Made by a program: the position numbers and the translations under genes. DNA of 51,756 nt from Clostridiaceae bacterium (GTDB taxonomy: Bacteria > Bacillota > Clostridia > Lachnospirales > Lachnospiraceae). Below, in pieces: positions 24,353-33,008 of this stretch; the first letter of the stretch is position 1; each line of letters opens with the position of its first letter. The notes under the pieces are model-generated. The model saw only the letters and a list, made by a program, of their open reading frames with translations, was not told where the DNA came from and ran no database searches. The DNA lies in NCBI GenBank assembly GCA_910575795.1, contig CAJTGE010000038.1, positions 1 through 51,756 of the forward strand, given 5' to 3'.

Positions 24353-25455
24353 AACTTCGCAAATACCGCCTGGGGAATTGAGCTTAAGGAGGACTGCATG
24401 CAGACAGCCCCGATTTTATATGCTTCCATGGGCATACCATAAACGACGCAGCTCTCCCTGTCCTGGCCGATGGTGTAAGCGCCGTTTTTGCGCATGCGAA
24501 GAAGTCCTGCCGCGCCGTCGGCGCCCATACCGGTGAGGATCACGCCAATGGCCTTATCCTTGACAAGGTTTGCCACGGAGTCAAAGAGCACATCCACGGA
24601 CGGACAGTGGCCGTTGACCTTATCCCCGGGGACGCACTGCACCGCATAACCCATGCCGATACGCACAACACGCATCTGAAGGCCGCCGGGAGCCAGAAGG
24701 GCCAGTCCGGGCTGCACCCGGTCGCCGTTCTTTGCCTCGCGGACCTCCATCTTACAGAGACGGTTTAAGCGCTCTGCATACATGGCGGTAAAGCCTGCGG
24801 GCATATGCTGGGTGATGACAACTCCGGGCATATTGGCCGGAAACTGACGGACAACCTCGAGGATGGCTTCTGTGCCTCCTGTGGATGCGCCGATCGCGAT
24901 GATCTTTTCATTTGCGCCGGGGCCGAACTTGGAGGGGGCGAGCGCCCTTGCTGCGGGTGCAGCGCCGGGAGCCGCAGCGCCCGGGAGTCCGGAGCTGACG
25001 TTTCTGCGCACTGGCACGCCGGTTCCGGCCGCAGCAGAAGCCTGCGGGGCGGCGAGCCGGACATGCGAGGCGGAGGCAATGGTCAGCTTTGCCAGAACCT
25101 TCGCTAAAAACGCATCCTTCTGCATATTGCTCTCAGCGTCGGGCTTGCGCACAAAATCAACCGCTCCGGCGGACAGCGCGTCAAACACTCTTACATTTAA
25201 GGAGGAGACGAGGATAACCGGGAGCGGGTAAGTCGGAAGAAATTCCTTCAGGAAATCAATGCCGGACATCCCGGGCATCTCGATATCCAGGGTAACCACA
25301 TCGGGCTTTAAAATCGGTATTTTATTCTTGGCGTCAAAGGCATTGATCGCAAAGCCGATGACCTCAAAGCGGGGATCCCGCGAAATGTTCTGTATCAGCC
25401 ATGTACGGAATACAACAGAATCATCAATTACCATTACTTTGATTTTTTTCTGCAT
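24349..25455 (-). CDS. cheB: Chemotaxis protein-glutamate methylesterase/deamidase CheB
   Basis: 368 residues. The receiver domain (1-~125) has the acidic pair in VMVIDDS and the phosphoacceptor Asp57 in TLDIEMPGMSG. A ~60-residue Ala/Pro linker follows, then the methylesterase domain with the catalytic Ser in IGASTGGTEA, His in TQHMPAGFT and Asp in GMGADGAAG. It removes methyl groups from chemoreceptors when phosphorylated by CheA, countering CheR upstream. Start: ATG 25455 after AAAGAGGG. Confidence 0.95.
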   Translation of the reverse strand: MQKKIKVMVIDDSVVFRTWLIQNISRDPRFEVIGFAINAFDAKNKIPILKPDVVTLDIEMPGMSGIDFLKEFLPTYPLPVILVSSLNVRVFDALSAGAVDFVRKPDAESNMQKDAFLAKVLAKLTIASASHVRLAAPQASAAAGTGVPVRRNVSSGLPGAAAPGAAPAARALAPSKFGPGANEKIIAIGASTGGTEAILEVVRQFPANMPGVVITQHMPAGFTAMYAERLNRLCKMEVREAKNGDRVQPGLALLAPGGLQMRVVRIGMGYAVQCVPGDKVNGHCPSVDVLFDSVANLVKDKAIGVILTGMGADGAAGLLRMRKNGAYTIGQDRESCVVYGMPMEAYKIGAVCMQSSLSSIPQAVFAKL

Positions 25456-25590
25456 AGGAAAACCCTCTTTCTCAATATTAAGCTACGGTTCAATCATTTG
25501 TCCATAAATCCAAAGGATTTACGGAGCAGGCGGCCGCCGCGCTCTGATATTTGTGCAAGGTCAGAAGTAAATAAACAGCACAGCAGTATA

Positions 25591-26403
25591 TCAGATTTTT
25601 TTCTGATATATTGCAGGCATAATATATTGATAGGGGCAATCTGCCTTGTTAAGCCCCTCGGAGTGTCCGATGAATAAATACCCGCCCGGAACGGTGGCGT
25701 TATAAAACCGCTTTACAAGAGCGTCCTTGGTGGGCTGATCGAAATAGATCATTACGTTCCGGCAGAAAATGAGATCAAAGGGCCTGCGGAACTGGATGGG
25801 CTGCATCAGGTTAAAGGTCCGGAAAATAACATTTTGCCGGATGGAATCAGCCAGCCGGTAGGAGGTTCCGTCTTTGACAAAATATTTCTGCTTCCAGGAG
25901 CCCGGGAGACGGGAAAGACTGTCCTCCTGATACCTTGGGTTCTGCGCAGTATTCAGGATCTGCTGTGAGATATCCGTAGCCAGGATCCTGGTATCCCATG
26001 AACCGGCCTGCGCCCCAAAAAATTCCTTCAGATACATGGAGATGGTGTACGGTTCCTCGCCGGAGGAACAGCCCGCGCTCCAGATGGAGAGCGACTTATC
26101 CCGCGCATGCTTTTGGGAGAGCATGGGCAGAACCGTATCCCACAGATATTTAAAATGATTTTCCTCGCGCAGGAAATAGGTGTAATTGGTGGTCAGCTTG
26201 TTCAGCATGGAAGTGACCATATCCTTATCCCGGCCGGAAATGACATCGTCAATATACTGGGAAAAGCTGGTATAGCCGCCCGCCTTGAGCGTGTTGGAGA
26301 GACGGCTCACAATCAGAGATTTCTTTTTACTTAAGTCAATGCCATAATTGGTCTTGATGTACGTATATAATCTCTGGAAATCCGCATCACTTAAGGTCAA
26401 CAT
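25591..26403 (-). CDS. cheR: Chemotaxis receptor methyltransferase CheR
   Basis: 270 residues. The N-terminal helical domain (DFQRLYTYIKTNYGIDL...KKSLIVSRLSNTL) is followed by the SAM-binding domain with SIWSAGCSSGEEPYTISM (motif I), ILATDISQQIL, and FDLIFCRNVMIYFD. It methylates glutamates on MCPs using SAM. It has its own promoter (26426-26453) and is separated from cheW by a foldback element, so it can be transcribed apart from cheA-cheW. Confidence 0.95.
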   Translation of the reverse strand: MLTLSDADFQRLYTYIKTNYGIDLSKKKSLIVSRLSNTLKAGGYTSFSQYIDDVISGRDKDMVTSMLNKLTTNYTYFLREENHFKYLWDTVLPMLSQKHARDKSLSIWSAGCSSGEEPYTISMYLKEFFGAQAGSWDTRILATDISQQILNTAQNPRYQEDSLSRLPGSWKQKYFVKDGTSYRLADSIRQNVIFRTFNLMQPIQFRRPFDLIFCRNVMIYFDQPTKDALVKRFYNATVPGGYLFIGHSEGLNKADCPYQYIMPAIYQKKI

Positions 26404-26425
26404 AGATCGTCTTCACTCCTATCGT

Positions 26426-26453
26426 ATTATATTACGAATTGGTAACAGTTCAA
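26426..26453 (-). promoter_or_regulatory. Candidate SigA promoter of cheR
   Basis: On the minus strand TTGAAC, 16 bases, then TATAAT. The -35 hexamer lies inside the terminal repeat of the adjacent foldback element. Confidence 0.5.
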
Positions 26454-26592
26454 ACGGGACATCTTCCTGACCGTCTGCGCCGGACAAGAAGCATCGGATG
26501 TCCATCCGATGTGGAATCTGGCGGAAATTTGGGCTTATAAACAAGATTAACGCCTAAATTTCCGCCAGATTCCCAGCCGTCTGAACTGTTAC
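26442..26592. repeat. 151-bp foldback element between cheW and cheR
   Basis: 16-bp terminal inverted repeats (GTAACAGTTCAAACGG and its complement, one mismatch). Inside are a 9-bp stem (CATCGGATG / CATCCGATG, 26492-26511) and a long stem (GAATCTGGCGGAAATTT / complement, ~26513-26573). No ORF. Related short palindromes with AACnGTTCA ends occur near 32581 and at 40182-40207. Confidence 0.75.
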
Positions 26593-26629
26593 ATATATTG
26601 CAACGGTTCGGGGCCGTTACAGCGCAGTA

Positions 26630-26664
26630 CAGCCATTACGGCCCGAATCGGGCTGTAATGGCTG
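26630..26664. terminator. Long hairpin downstream of cheW
   Basis: A 17-bp stem (CAGCCATTACGGCCCGA / TCGGGCTGTAATGGCTG, one G-T pair) with a one-base loop, just past the cheW stop. It lacks a clear T-tract, so it may stabilise the cheA-cheW mRNA end or terminate weakly. Confidence 0.5.
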
Positions 26665-26678
26665 GGATGGCCGTATTT

Positions 26679-27176
26679 TTAATAGCGGCATTCGGCGAGG
26701 GCGTGGCAGTCAAAGGACATGAGCACGCTGCCGTCGTTTAAGGTTACCATGCCGTCCAGCAGCTTCTGCTGGCGCTTCACGGGTATCGGGCGCACATCCT
26801 GTAAATCAATATCCATAACCTGGCGGACCGAATCCACAATGATCCCCATGGGCAGGGAATCCACATCGATGACAATGATGCAGCTCTGGCCGGAAGAATT
26901 GCCGGAGGAGTCCATCATATCTGACTGCCCCATGCAGATGCGGATATCAACCACGGGAAGTATCTGGCCCCTCAGATTGATAATCCCCTTGATATAAGGA
27001 GGAAGCAGGGGCAGATACGTGATGGGATAACCGTTGATAATCTCAATCACATAGTTTGTACTCAAAAACAGCACCAGTCCGGCTGATTCAAATGTGAGGC
27101 AGCGCTCCACGGAGGAGGACTCTTCCTGAACCTGCCGAGTCTCATTTTCATTCTGATTCATCACTTGTTCTGACAT
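26679..27176 (-). CDS. cheW: Chemotaxis coupling protein CheW
   Basis: 165 residues, of which the first ~25 are a Gln/Glu-rich lead. The CheW SH3-like fold shows in CLTFESAGLVLFLSTNYVIEI, PPYIKGIINLRGQILPVVDI and GIIVDSVRQVMDI. It links chemoreceptors to CheA. It lies 14 bases after cheA on the same strand and is surely co-transcribed. ATG 27176 follows GGAGGAATG. Confidence 0.94.
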   Translation of the reverse strand: MSEQVMNQNENETRQVQEESSSVERCLTFESAGLVLFLSTNYVIEIINGYPITYLPLLPPYIKGIINLRGQILPVVDIRICMGQSDMMDSSGNSSGQSCIIVIDVDSLPMGIIVDSVRQVMDIDLQDVRPIPVKRQQKLLDGMVTLNDGSVLMSFDCHALAECRY

Positions 27177-27190
27177 GATTCATTCCTCCA

Positions 27191-29293
27191 TTATACGTTT
27201 TCAATCGCTGCGGTATGCAGGCTAAGCACATCAAGAATAATACTGATATTTCCGTCGCCCAGAATCGTACATCCGGAAATGCCGTAATTCTTTAAATTAA
27301 AGGGATTCAGGAACACGGGGAGCGGCTTTACAACCACCTGCTGCTCACCGATTAAGTCATCCACAAACAGGCAGTAGGAGCGGTCGCTTGCCTCTACCCA
27401 CATCACGATGCCTTCCTCCATGGACAGAACCTCTGTATCGAGGTGATAGAACTCATGGAGACGGATGATGGGATAGAAGTTGTCGAGGCATTCCATCATC
27501 TCATTGCCATTCTCATCGCGGATGATCTGCTCCGGAGTCACCTTAAAGGACTGGCGGATATTTGCGATGGGGATGGTAAATATGGAGCTGCCCACAGTTA
27601 CCTTCATGCCGTCCACAATCGCCAGCGTGAGCGGGATCTTTAAGGTCATCGTCGTGCCTACGCCCAGCTCGCTGTTGATGGACACCATGCCGCCAATGGA
27701 TTCCACGTTTCTCTTAACCACATCCATACCTACGCCGCGGCCGGAGTATTCCGTAACGGCCTGGTTTGTGGAAAAGCCGGGAAGCATAATGAGCGACAGG
27801 GCTTCCTTCTGCGTATATTCGCTCTCGGGTTTTACCAAAAGTCCCTTTTCGCGGGCTTTTGCCAGCAGCTTGTCGGGATCCATGCCATAGCCGTCGTCGG
27901 ATATGGAAATGATAACCTCGCTGCTCGTATGGGAAGCCGAGAGAATCAGCTCGCCCTGCGGATCCTTGCCCGCGTCGATACGCTCCTGGGCCGTCTCCTC
28001 AATGCCGTGATCCATGCTGTTGCGGACAAGATGCATGATCGGATCCTGGATGCTGTCCACGATGTTCTTATCCACCTCAGTGTCCTCGCCGATGATGGTG
28101 AGGCGCACGTCCTTGTTCAGGCTCTGCTTCATATCGCGCACGATGCGGTTCATCTTCTGGAACACGCCGGAGATGGGAACCATCCGGAGCGACATGGCGA
28201 TATCCTGCAGATCGTCGGTCAGCTTGCGGAGCTGACGGCCTGACTTCATAAAATTATCATAACTGTCTCTCGGGAGAAGCTGAAGCTCCGGAGAGGCGGT
28301 TACCATCGATTCTGTGATTACAATCTCGCCCACGATCGCCATGAGAGCGTCCAGCTTTGACAGATTGACGCTGATCAGGCTCTGCTTGACAGGCGCGCTC
28401 GTCTTTGCCTGCGCAGCAGGCTTTGCGGGGGCGGCGTTCTGTCCTGCGGCCGGGGCCTGGGAAACCGGAGCAGCGGGGCCTGCCGCGGGAGCGGATGCAG
28501 ATGCGGGAGCTTCCTTCGGGGGTTCCGGAACTTCCGGCGTCACCAGCTCATAGGAGCTGATGTGGTTCTGCGATTTAAGGATATCCACGGCCTGGGAGGC
28601 GGCGTCCTGGGAGTCAAAGGCAAAGAAGAAACCGTTTTCGATGATCTCCTGGGAGGTAGCGCTGTTGCTCTCCATGTCCTGAGGATAATAGCGGAAATCA
28701 ATGCCGCATTCCCTGACCGCGTTGGCCACCATATAGGCGCGCAGATTCTCCATACCCACGCCGTTGTCAAGGAACATGTGCAGGAAGCACTCCGCGCCCG
28801 GATCGTCGGGAAGAGACACGTCTCTGGAAACGGAATCGGCTGCGGGGGCTTCCTCCCCGGCCGCGCTGTCCTGCCCGGAATCGCCGCTGATCTTTTTAAG
28901 GAAGATATTGATATCGTTTGCAAAATCATCAATGTTCTCGATCAAAGGCTCGCCATTCTCAATCTTGGAGATCTCCCCGCGCAGATAGTCCTCCGAACGG
29001 AACATCAGGTTAAACAGCTCTTTTTTATGCTCCTGGTTCAGGGAATCAATCCCCGTATCACGTATGTAGAAGAAAAGATCTTCAATGTGATGCGTGACCG
29101 TTGCAAGGGCGCCGAACTCCATCATGGCGGAGGACCCCTTGATCGTGTGCATGATGCGGAAAATTTCGTTTACATCATCGGATGAAAAGTCCCCGGCCTT
29201 TTCATCCGCAACCAGCATCTCGTCGAGCCGGTCCAGAAGAGAATTCGTTTCATACAGGTACGTATCCAGCATGCTTTCCATACCATTATCCAT
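27191..29293 (-). CDS. cheA: Chemotaxis histidine kinase CheA
   Basis: 700 residues with the full CheA plan. The Hpt domain carries the phosphorylated His49 in IMHTIKGSSAMM. A CheY/CheB-binding P2-like domain (~160-255) is followed by an Ala/Pro-rich linker (~258-300), the dimerisation helices (VNLSKLDALMAIVGEIVI) and the kinase domain (HLVRNSMDHGIE N-box, SISDDGYGM, GRGVGMDVVK). A C-terminal CheW-like regulatory domain (~550-700) completes it. It autophosphorylates in response to MCPs and passes phosphate to CheY and CheB. Start: ATG 29293 after AAAGGCGG. Confidence 0.96.
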   Translation of the reverse strand: MDNGMESMLDTYLYETNSLLDRLDEMLVADEKAGDFSSDDVNEIFRIMHTIKGSSAMMEFGALATVTHHIEDLFFYIRDTGIDSLNQEHKKELFNLMFRSEDYLRGEISKIENGEPLIENIDDFANDINIFLKKISGDSGQDSAAGEEAPAADSVSRDVSLPDDPGAECFLHMFLDNGVGMENLRAYMVANAVRECGIDFRYYPQDMESNSATSQEIIENGFFFAFDSQDAASQAVDILKSQNHISSYELVTPEVPEPPKEAPASASAPAAGPAAPVSQAPAAGQNAAPAKPAAQAKTSAPVKQSLISVNLSKLDALMAIVGEIVITESMVTASPELQLLPRDSYDNFMKSGRQLRKLTDDLQDIAMSLRMVPISGVFQKMNRIVRDMKQSLNKDVRLTIIGEDTEVDKNIVDSIQDPIMHLVRNSMDHGIEETAQERIDAGKDPQGELILSASHTSSEVIISISDDGYGMDPDKLLAKAREKGLLVKPESEYTQKEALSLIMLPGFSTNQAVTEYSGRGVGMDVVKRNVESIGGMVSINSELGVGTTMTLKIPLTLAIVDGMKVTVGSSIFTIPIANIRQSFKVTPEQIIRDENGNEMMECLDNFYPIIRLHEFYHLDTEVLSMEEGIVMWVEASDRSYCLFVDDLIGEQQVVVKPLPVFLNPFNLKNYGISGCTILGDGNISIILDVLSLHTAAIENV

Positions 29294-29341
29294 TATATTA
29301 GCACCGCCTTTTTAAAGTTTTCATTACAATCCTGTATCTGT

Positions 29342-29368
29342 ATATCGACAAAAAAAAGAAAAATATAA
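29342..29368 (-). promoter_or_regulatory. Candidate SigD promoter of cheA-cheW
   Basis: Minus-strand TTAT, 15 bases, GTCGATAT, about 50 bases before the cheA ATG. Mirrors the element for the divergent small motility gene. Confidence 0.5.
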
Positions 29369-29440
29369 GAGTTCTTTTTTGGTTTGAGGCTTAAAATGGC
29401 ATGTTTTTAAAAAAAGTCAGGAAAAAATGTTTTAAAGGGC

Positions 29441-29468
29441 TTACAATCTGGAACACATTTGTCGATAT
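29441..29468 (+). promoter_or_regulatory. Candidate SigD promoter of the YjfB-like gene and MCP
   Basis: TTAC, 16 bases, GTCGATAT; the same -10 octamer as on the opposite strand for cheA, about 95 bases ahead of the small ORF. Confidence 0.45.
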
Positions 29469-29562
29469 ATATAAAAACAGTGGGCCCCTGCACGCTTAAA
29501 AAGCAGTCTGATTTTTTAAGGGAGGGGCGCGCGGCAAAATAATAAGGACAGGAGGACAGAGA

Positions 29563-29739
29563 ATGGATGTTATGAGCATAGCCTCCCTGGGCATGGCTAT
29601 GAGCACGTCAAGGATGATGGTTGACGTAAACATGGCCCTGATGGCGAAGACGCAGGATCTGGCTGAGATACAGGGGCAGGAAATACAGAACATGATTGAG
29701 GCGGCGCCCAGCTTTCATGCATTGGATGTATACGCATAG
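29563..29739 (+). CDS. YjfB-like putative motility protein (58 residues)
   Basis: ATG at 29563 with GGAGGACAGAGA upstream; stop TAG at 29737. The peptide begins MDVMSIASLGMAMS, continues VDVNMALMAKTQDLAEIQGQ and ends in IEAAPSFHALDVYA. The length, the Met/Ala-rich amphipathic helices and the ending fit the small YjfB motility family, members of which are SigD-regulated in Bacillus; molecular function is unknown. It lies 47 bases before the MCP behind a shared SigD-like element, and divergent to cheA. Confidence 0.75.
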   Translation: MDVMSIASLGMAMSTSRMMVDVNMALMAKTQDLAEIQGQEIQNMIEAAPSFHALDVYA

Positions 29740-29786
29740 CAGACGGGGGTCGGCAAAACAAAAATTAATAAAAGAGGATGGGAACG

Positions 29787-31607
29787 ATGAAAAATCTGAA
29801 TATGAGAAAAAAGATTACGGTCAGTCTCGGCGTCGTAATCATATGTTTTCTGATTGCCCTGATATTTACGATGTCAGGCATGAGCAACATTGCAGGTAAG
29901 TATACCACATTCTATACCTTACGGCATGAGGCTACCATGCGCGCCCGCAATATGCGCGTTCAGCTCCAGTCAGCAGTTAAGAACGTTACGCTGGCCACGG
30001 TTGAACCGGATATGAACGCGACCAATACCCTGCTCAACGAGGCGCAGTCGAATCTCGATACGCTCAACAGTGAGATGAGCTGGTTCCAGAGCAATTTTGA
30101 CGGCGACATCAGCCTTCTGAACACGTTTAAGTCCAAGCTGGAGGAGGCGGGAGCCTACAGGCAGCAGATCATCGAGCTGTGCAAGGAGAACACCGTATCG
30201 TCAAACGCCCAGGCGCAGGAGCTGCTGGTTGACAAATACAATCCTCTTGCGGTTGAGGCCAGCGATATCGTGCTGCAGTTCACTAACCAGCAGAACGAGA
30301 TTGCGGACGACAATTATCATGCCGCCATGACAAGCCGTAAGGTTCAGATGAGCGTTGCGATAGTGCTGTGCATCATTGCGATAGTGTTTGCGGTGATTAT
30401 GGCTCTTACGCTCATCCGTTCCGTTGTAGGTCCGGTACAGGAGCTTGAGGAAGCGATGAGGCGGATGGAGAGCGGCGAGCTCAAGATCGATGTGAAGTAT
30501 CAGGCTACGGACGAGATGGGCCGTCTGGCTGACAGCCTGCGCGCAGTGCTTCAGTTCCTGCAGGATGTCATCAGCGATGTGGATTACATGCTGGCCGGTC
30601 TTGGCGACGGCGACTTTACGATTGTGAGCAAGATGGGCGATAAGTACCGGGGCGAGTACAAATCTCTTCTTATATTTATGAACAAGCTTCGTGAAAACCT
30701 GAAGAATACGATGTCCCAGATTAACCAGTCCGCGGATCAGGTGGCTTCCGGCGCGGATCAGGTATCCTCCGGCGCGCAGGCTCTTTCCCAGGGCGCTACG
30801 GAGCAGGCTTCCTCTGTTGAGGAGCTGGCGGCTACGATTAACGAGATTTCCAGCAATATCGGCAACAATGCAGAGAACGCGCATTCCGCAAGCACTCAGT
30901 CTGATCAGGTAAGGGATCAGGCCGGCGAGAGCAGCAGGCGCATGCAGGAGATGCTGTCCGCCATGTCGGATATCAGCAATACCTCCGGCGAGATTGGCAA
31001 GATTGTTAAATCCATTGAGGATATCGCATTCCAGACGAATATTCTGGCTCTGAACGCGGCGGTAGAGGCTGCGAGGGCAGGCGCGGCAGGCAAAGGTTTT
31101 GCAGTCGTTGCCGACGAGGTGCGCAACTTGGCAGGCAAGTCTGCGGACGCTTCCAAGAATACGTCTACACTGATTGAGAATACGCTTCAGGCGGTTGAGA
31201 GAGGAACCAGGATTGCGAATGAGACAGCCGAGGCTCTGGGCCAGGTTGTATCCGGAGTAGCTGAAGTTGCCTCCACGATTGAGCACATTTCTTCTGCCAG
31301 CAAGGAACAGGCAGATGCAGTAAAGCAGGTAACGCTTGGTATCGATCAGATTTCCAGCGTGGTTCAGACAAACTCCGCTACGGCAGAGCAGAGCGCGGCG
31401 GCCAGCGAAGAGCTGTCAGGCCAGGCGCAGATCTTGAAGAATCTGGTTAGCCAGTTCAAGATTGGAGACGGCGGCATGTCTTCATCTATGAGCGTGTCAG
31501 GTCCTGCCCCGGCTCCCGCTCCGACGCCTGCGCCGATGCCGGATTTAGCCTCAGACAGTACGTATAGCTCCTCCTCGTATGTATCCGCAGGTGGAGACAA
31601 GTATTAA
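29787..31607 (+). CDS. Methyl-accepting chemotaxis protein
   Basis: 606 residues from ATG 29787, preceded by AGAGG nine bases upstream; the ATG three codons earlier overlaps that site. TM1 spans ~10-28, a four-helix-bundle ligand domain ~29-185 is extracytoplasmic, and TM2 (VAIVLCIIAIVFAVIMAL) is ~188-208. A HAMP domain follows (VGPVQELEEAMRRMESGEL). The long signalling coiled coil has its conserved hairpin tip at ILALNAAVEAARAGAAGKGFAVVADEVRNLA, with Gln/Glu-rich methylation regions on either side. The C-terminus is a Pro/Ala linker and a Ser/Tyr-rich tail without the CheR-docking NWETF pentapeptide. The ligand is not predictable. It feeds CheA-CheW encoded next to it. Confidence 0.95.
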   Translation: MKNLNMRKKITVSLGVVIICFLIALIFTMSGMSNIAGKYTTFYTLRHEATMRARNMRVQLQSAVKNVTLATVEPDMNATNTLLNEAQSNLDTLNSEMSWFQSNFDGDISLLNTFKSKLEEAGAYRQQIIELCKENTVSSNAQAQELLVDKYNPLAVEASDIVLQFTNQQNEIADDNYHAAMTSRKVQMSVAIVLCIIAIVFAVIMALTLIRSVVGPVQELEEAMRRMESGELKIDVKYQATDEMGRLADSLRAVLQFLQDVISDVDYMLAGLGDGDFTIVSKMGDKYRGEYKSLLIFMNKLRENLKNTMSQINQSADQVASGADQVSSGAQALSQGATEQASSVEELAATINEISSNIGNNAENAHSASTQSDQVRDQAGESSRRMQEMLSAMSDISNTSGEIGKIVKSIEDIAFQTNILALNAAVEAARAGAAGKGFAVVADEVRNLAGKSADASKNTSTLIENTLQAVERGTRIANETAEALGQVVSGVAEVASTIEHISSASKEQADAVKQVTLGIDQISSVVQTNSATAEQSAAASEELSGQAQILKNLVSQFKIGDGGMSSSMSVSGPAPAPAPTPAPMPDLASDSTYSSSSYVSAGGDKY

Positions 31608-31631
31608 TGTCACATATGAAACTGATATTTG

Positions 31632-31664
31632 AAAGAGAGTCTGCCCGGCAGGCTCTCTTTTTAA
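31632..31664 (+). terminator. Rho-independent terminator after the MCP
   Basis: Stem AGAGAGTCTGCC / GGCAGGCTCTCT (one G-T pair) followed by TTTTT. Confidence 0.85.
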
Positions 31665-31742
31665 GCGGGGATTTACCGCATGCATGGTATGAGCCGGCGT
31701 ATGCCGTCTGATCCTTATTTTGCATAAAATGTAAAGGATTGC

Positions 31743-31769
31743 TTATGTTCTGGGGGAAAACGCCGAAAT
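31743..31769 (+). promoter_or_regulatory. Candidate SigD-like promoter
   Basis: TTAT, 15 bases, GCCGAAAT (one mismatch to GCCGATAT), about 85 bases before the ATG at 31853. Confidence 0.4.
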
Positions 31770-31852
31770 TCTTAATAGGTGAGGCGTGTGGCGTCGGTGC
31801 GGTTCCTTTGGCTGACGCAACGCGCGCCTTGGGATATGAAAGGAGGATTTGA

Positions 31853-32467
31853 ATGTCAGCGATCAATCTTATCAATTCTGGAAGCTATGGAGTGACAGGT
31901 GGATATTCGTCTGTGGACGCTGTGAAGGCGGCTGCGGATGAGAAAAAGACAGAAGGAAAAGTGGAGAGCGCTTCCACCTCGAAAACCCCTGACGTTGATA
32001 CGTATGAGAAGACTCAGAAGCGTCTGAGCTCGACTCAGCTTAAGCAGATCCAGGATCAGCAGATGGCGTCCTTTACAAGGATGTTGGACGGCATGCTGAC
32101 CAGCCAGGCCAAGAAGGCAAAATTGGCGTCGAATGGACTCAGCGCTGATCTGTTTTCCGATTTAACCGTAACGCCGGAGCAGAAGCTGGCCGCTCAGCAG
32201 GCAATCTCTGAGGACGGCGAGTGGGGCGTAAACGCTGTGGCAACCCGTATTGTGGATATGTGCGTATCCTTATCAGGAGGAGATTCCTCAAAGCTTTCCG
32301 AGATGCGCGCTGCTGTGGAGAAAGGCTTTGAGCAGGCCGGCGCACAGTGGGGAACCAGCCTTCCGTCCATCTGCCAGGACACCCATGATGAGATCAATAA
32401 ACGCTTTGATTACTGGGAGCAGAACGGATCCGTGGACGGATACGTTTATGCGGCGGCAGGTAAATAA
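31853..32467 (+). CDS. Uncharacterised protein, probably motility-linked
   Basis: 204 residues; strong AAGGAGG before the ATG, and a terminator after the stop. No family is recognised. The N-terminal ~60 residues are Ser/Ala/Lys-rich and look disordered (NSGSYGVTGGYSSVDAVKAA). The rest is predicted helical (KRLSSTQLKQIQDQQMASFTRMLDGML) and ends in an aromatic segment (KRFDYWEQNGSVDGYVYAA). There is no signal peptide or transmembrane segment. The low-complexity start with no signal is reminiscent of substrates or chaperones of the flagellar export apparatus. A SigD-like element upstream and the MCP before it support a motility role, but that is inference. Confidence 0.75.
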   Translation: MSAINLINSGSYGVTGGYSSVDAVKAAADEKKTEGKVESASTSKTPDVDTYEKTQKRLSSTQLKQIQDQQMASFTRMLDGMLTSQAKKAKLASNGLSADLFSDLTVTPEQKLAAQQAISEDGEWGVNAVATRIVDMCVSLSGGDSSKLSEMRAAVEKGFEQAGAQWGTSLPSICQDTHDEINKRFDYWEQNGSVDGYVYAAAGK

Positions 32468-32515
32468 GCATAAAGTTAAATATGGGACGCACTCTGAGGG
32501 TGCGGGAGAAATGCG

Positions 32516-32550
32516 CGGGCAGGGAAAGATTTTTCCTGCCCGATTTTTTT
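32516..32550 (+). terminator. Rho-independent terminator
   Basis: Stem CGGGCAGG(G)AAA / TTTCCTGCCCG followed by seven T residues. Confidence 0.88.
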
Positions 32551-32631
32551 GCGCCAATTGCGCAGCAGTTCAGATAACCCTGAACGGTTACAAAATTGCC
32601 ACATAAATCGCGAGTAAAAGAGCAAAAGACC

Positions 32632-32660
32632 TTGACAAAATACAAAGAAATGTATATAAA
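32632..32660 (+). promoter_or_regulatory. SigA promoter of hup
   Basis: TTGACA, 17 bases, TATAAA: near-consensus, about 70 bases before the HU start. Confidence 0.8.
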
Positions 32661-32732
32661 TGTAAGGTAAGATTGCGAGCATGCAGACAAGACGAAAGAT
32701 TCAGGTGAAAAGATTATAGGAGGAATATTGTA

Positions 32733-33008
32733 ATGAATAGGACAGAATTAATCGCAGCCGTGGCAGAAAAAGCAGAGCTCTCTAAGAAGGATGCGGAGAA
32801 GGCAATCAAGGCTTTTACTGAGGCTGTTTCTGAGGAATTGGCAAATGGCGGTAAGATTCAGCTTGTTGGCTTCGGTACATTTGAGGTAGCGGAGCGCGCG
32901 GCCAGAGAAGGGAGAAATCCGAAGACCGGCGAGACGATGCCGATCGCTGCCTCCAAGTCGCCGAAATTCAAACCGGGCAAAGCGTTAAAGGATATGATAA
33001 ACGAGTAA
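32733..33008 (+). CDS. hup: HU-family DNA-binding protein
   Basis: 91 residues; typical HU length. MNRTELIAAVAEKAELSKKDAEKAIKAF is the helical dimer part, GFGTFEVAERAAREGRNPKTGE the beta arm that bends DNA, and ASKSPKFKPGKALKDMIN the C-terminal helix. It is a nucleoid protein. AGGAGGAATATTGTA precedes the ATG. The stop codon shares one base with the start of the S4-domain gene, so the two are coupled, a standard clostridial arrangement at the head of the yabP cluster. Confidence 0.97.
   Translation: MNRTELIAAVAEKAELSKKDAEKAIKAFTEAVSEELANGGKIQLVGFGTFEVAERAAREGRNPKTGETMPIAASKSPKFKPGKALKDMINE

Noticed and set aside
30201..31286. 361-codon minus-strand open frame opposite the MCP
   Set aside because: Antisense shadow of a clearly real chemoreceptor gene.
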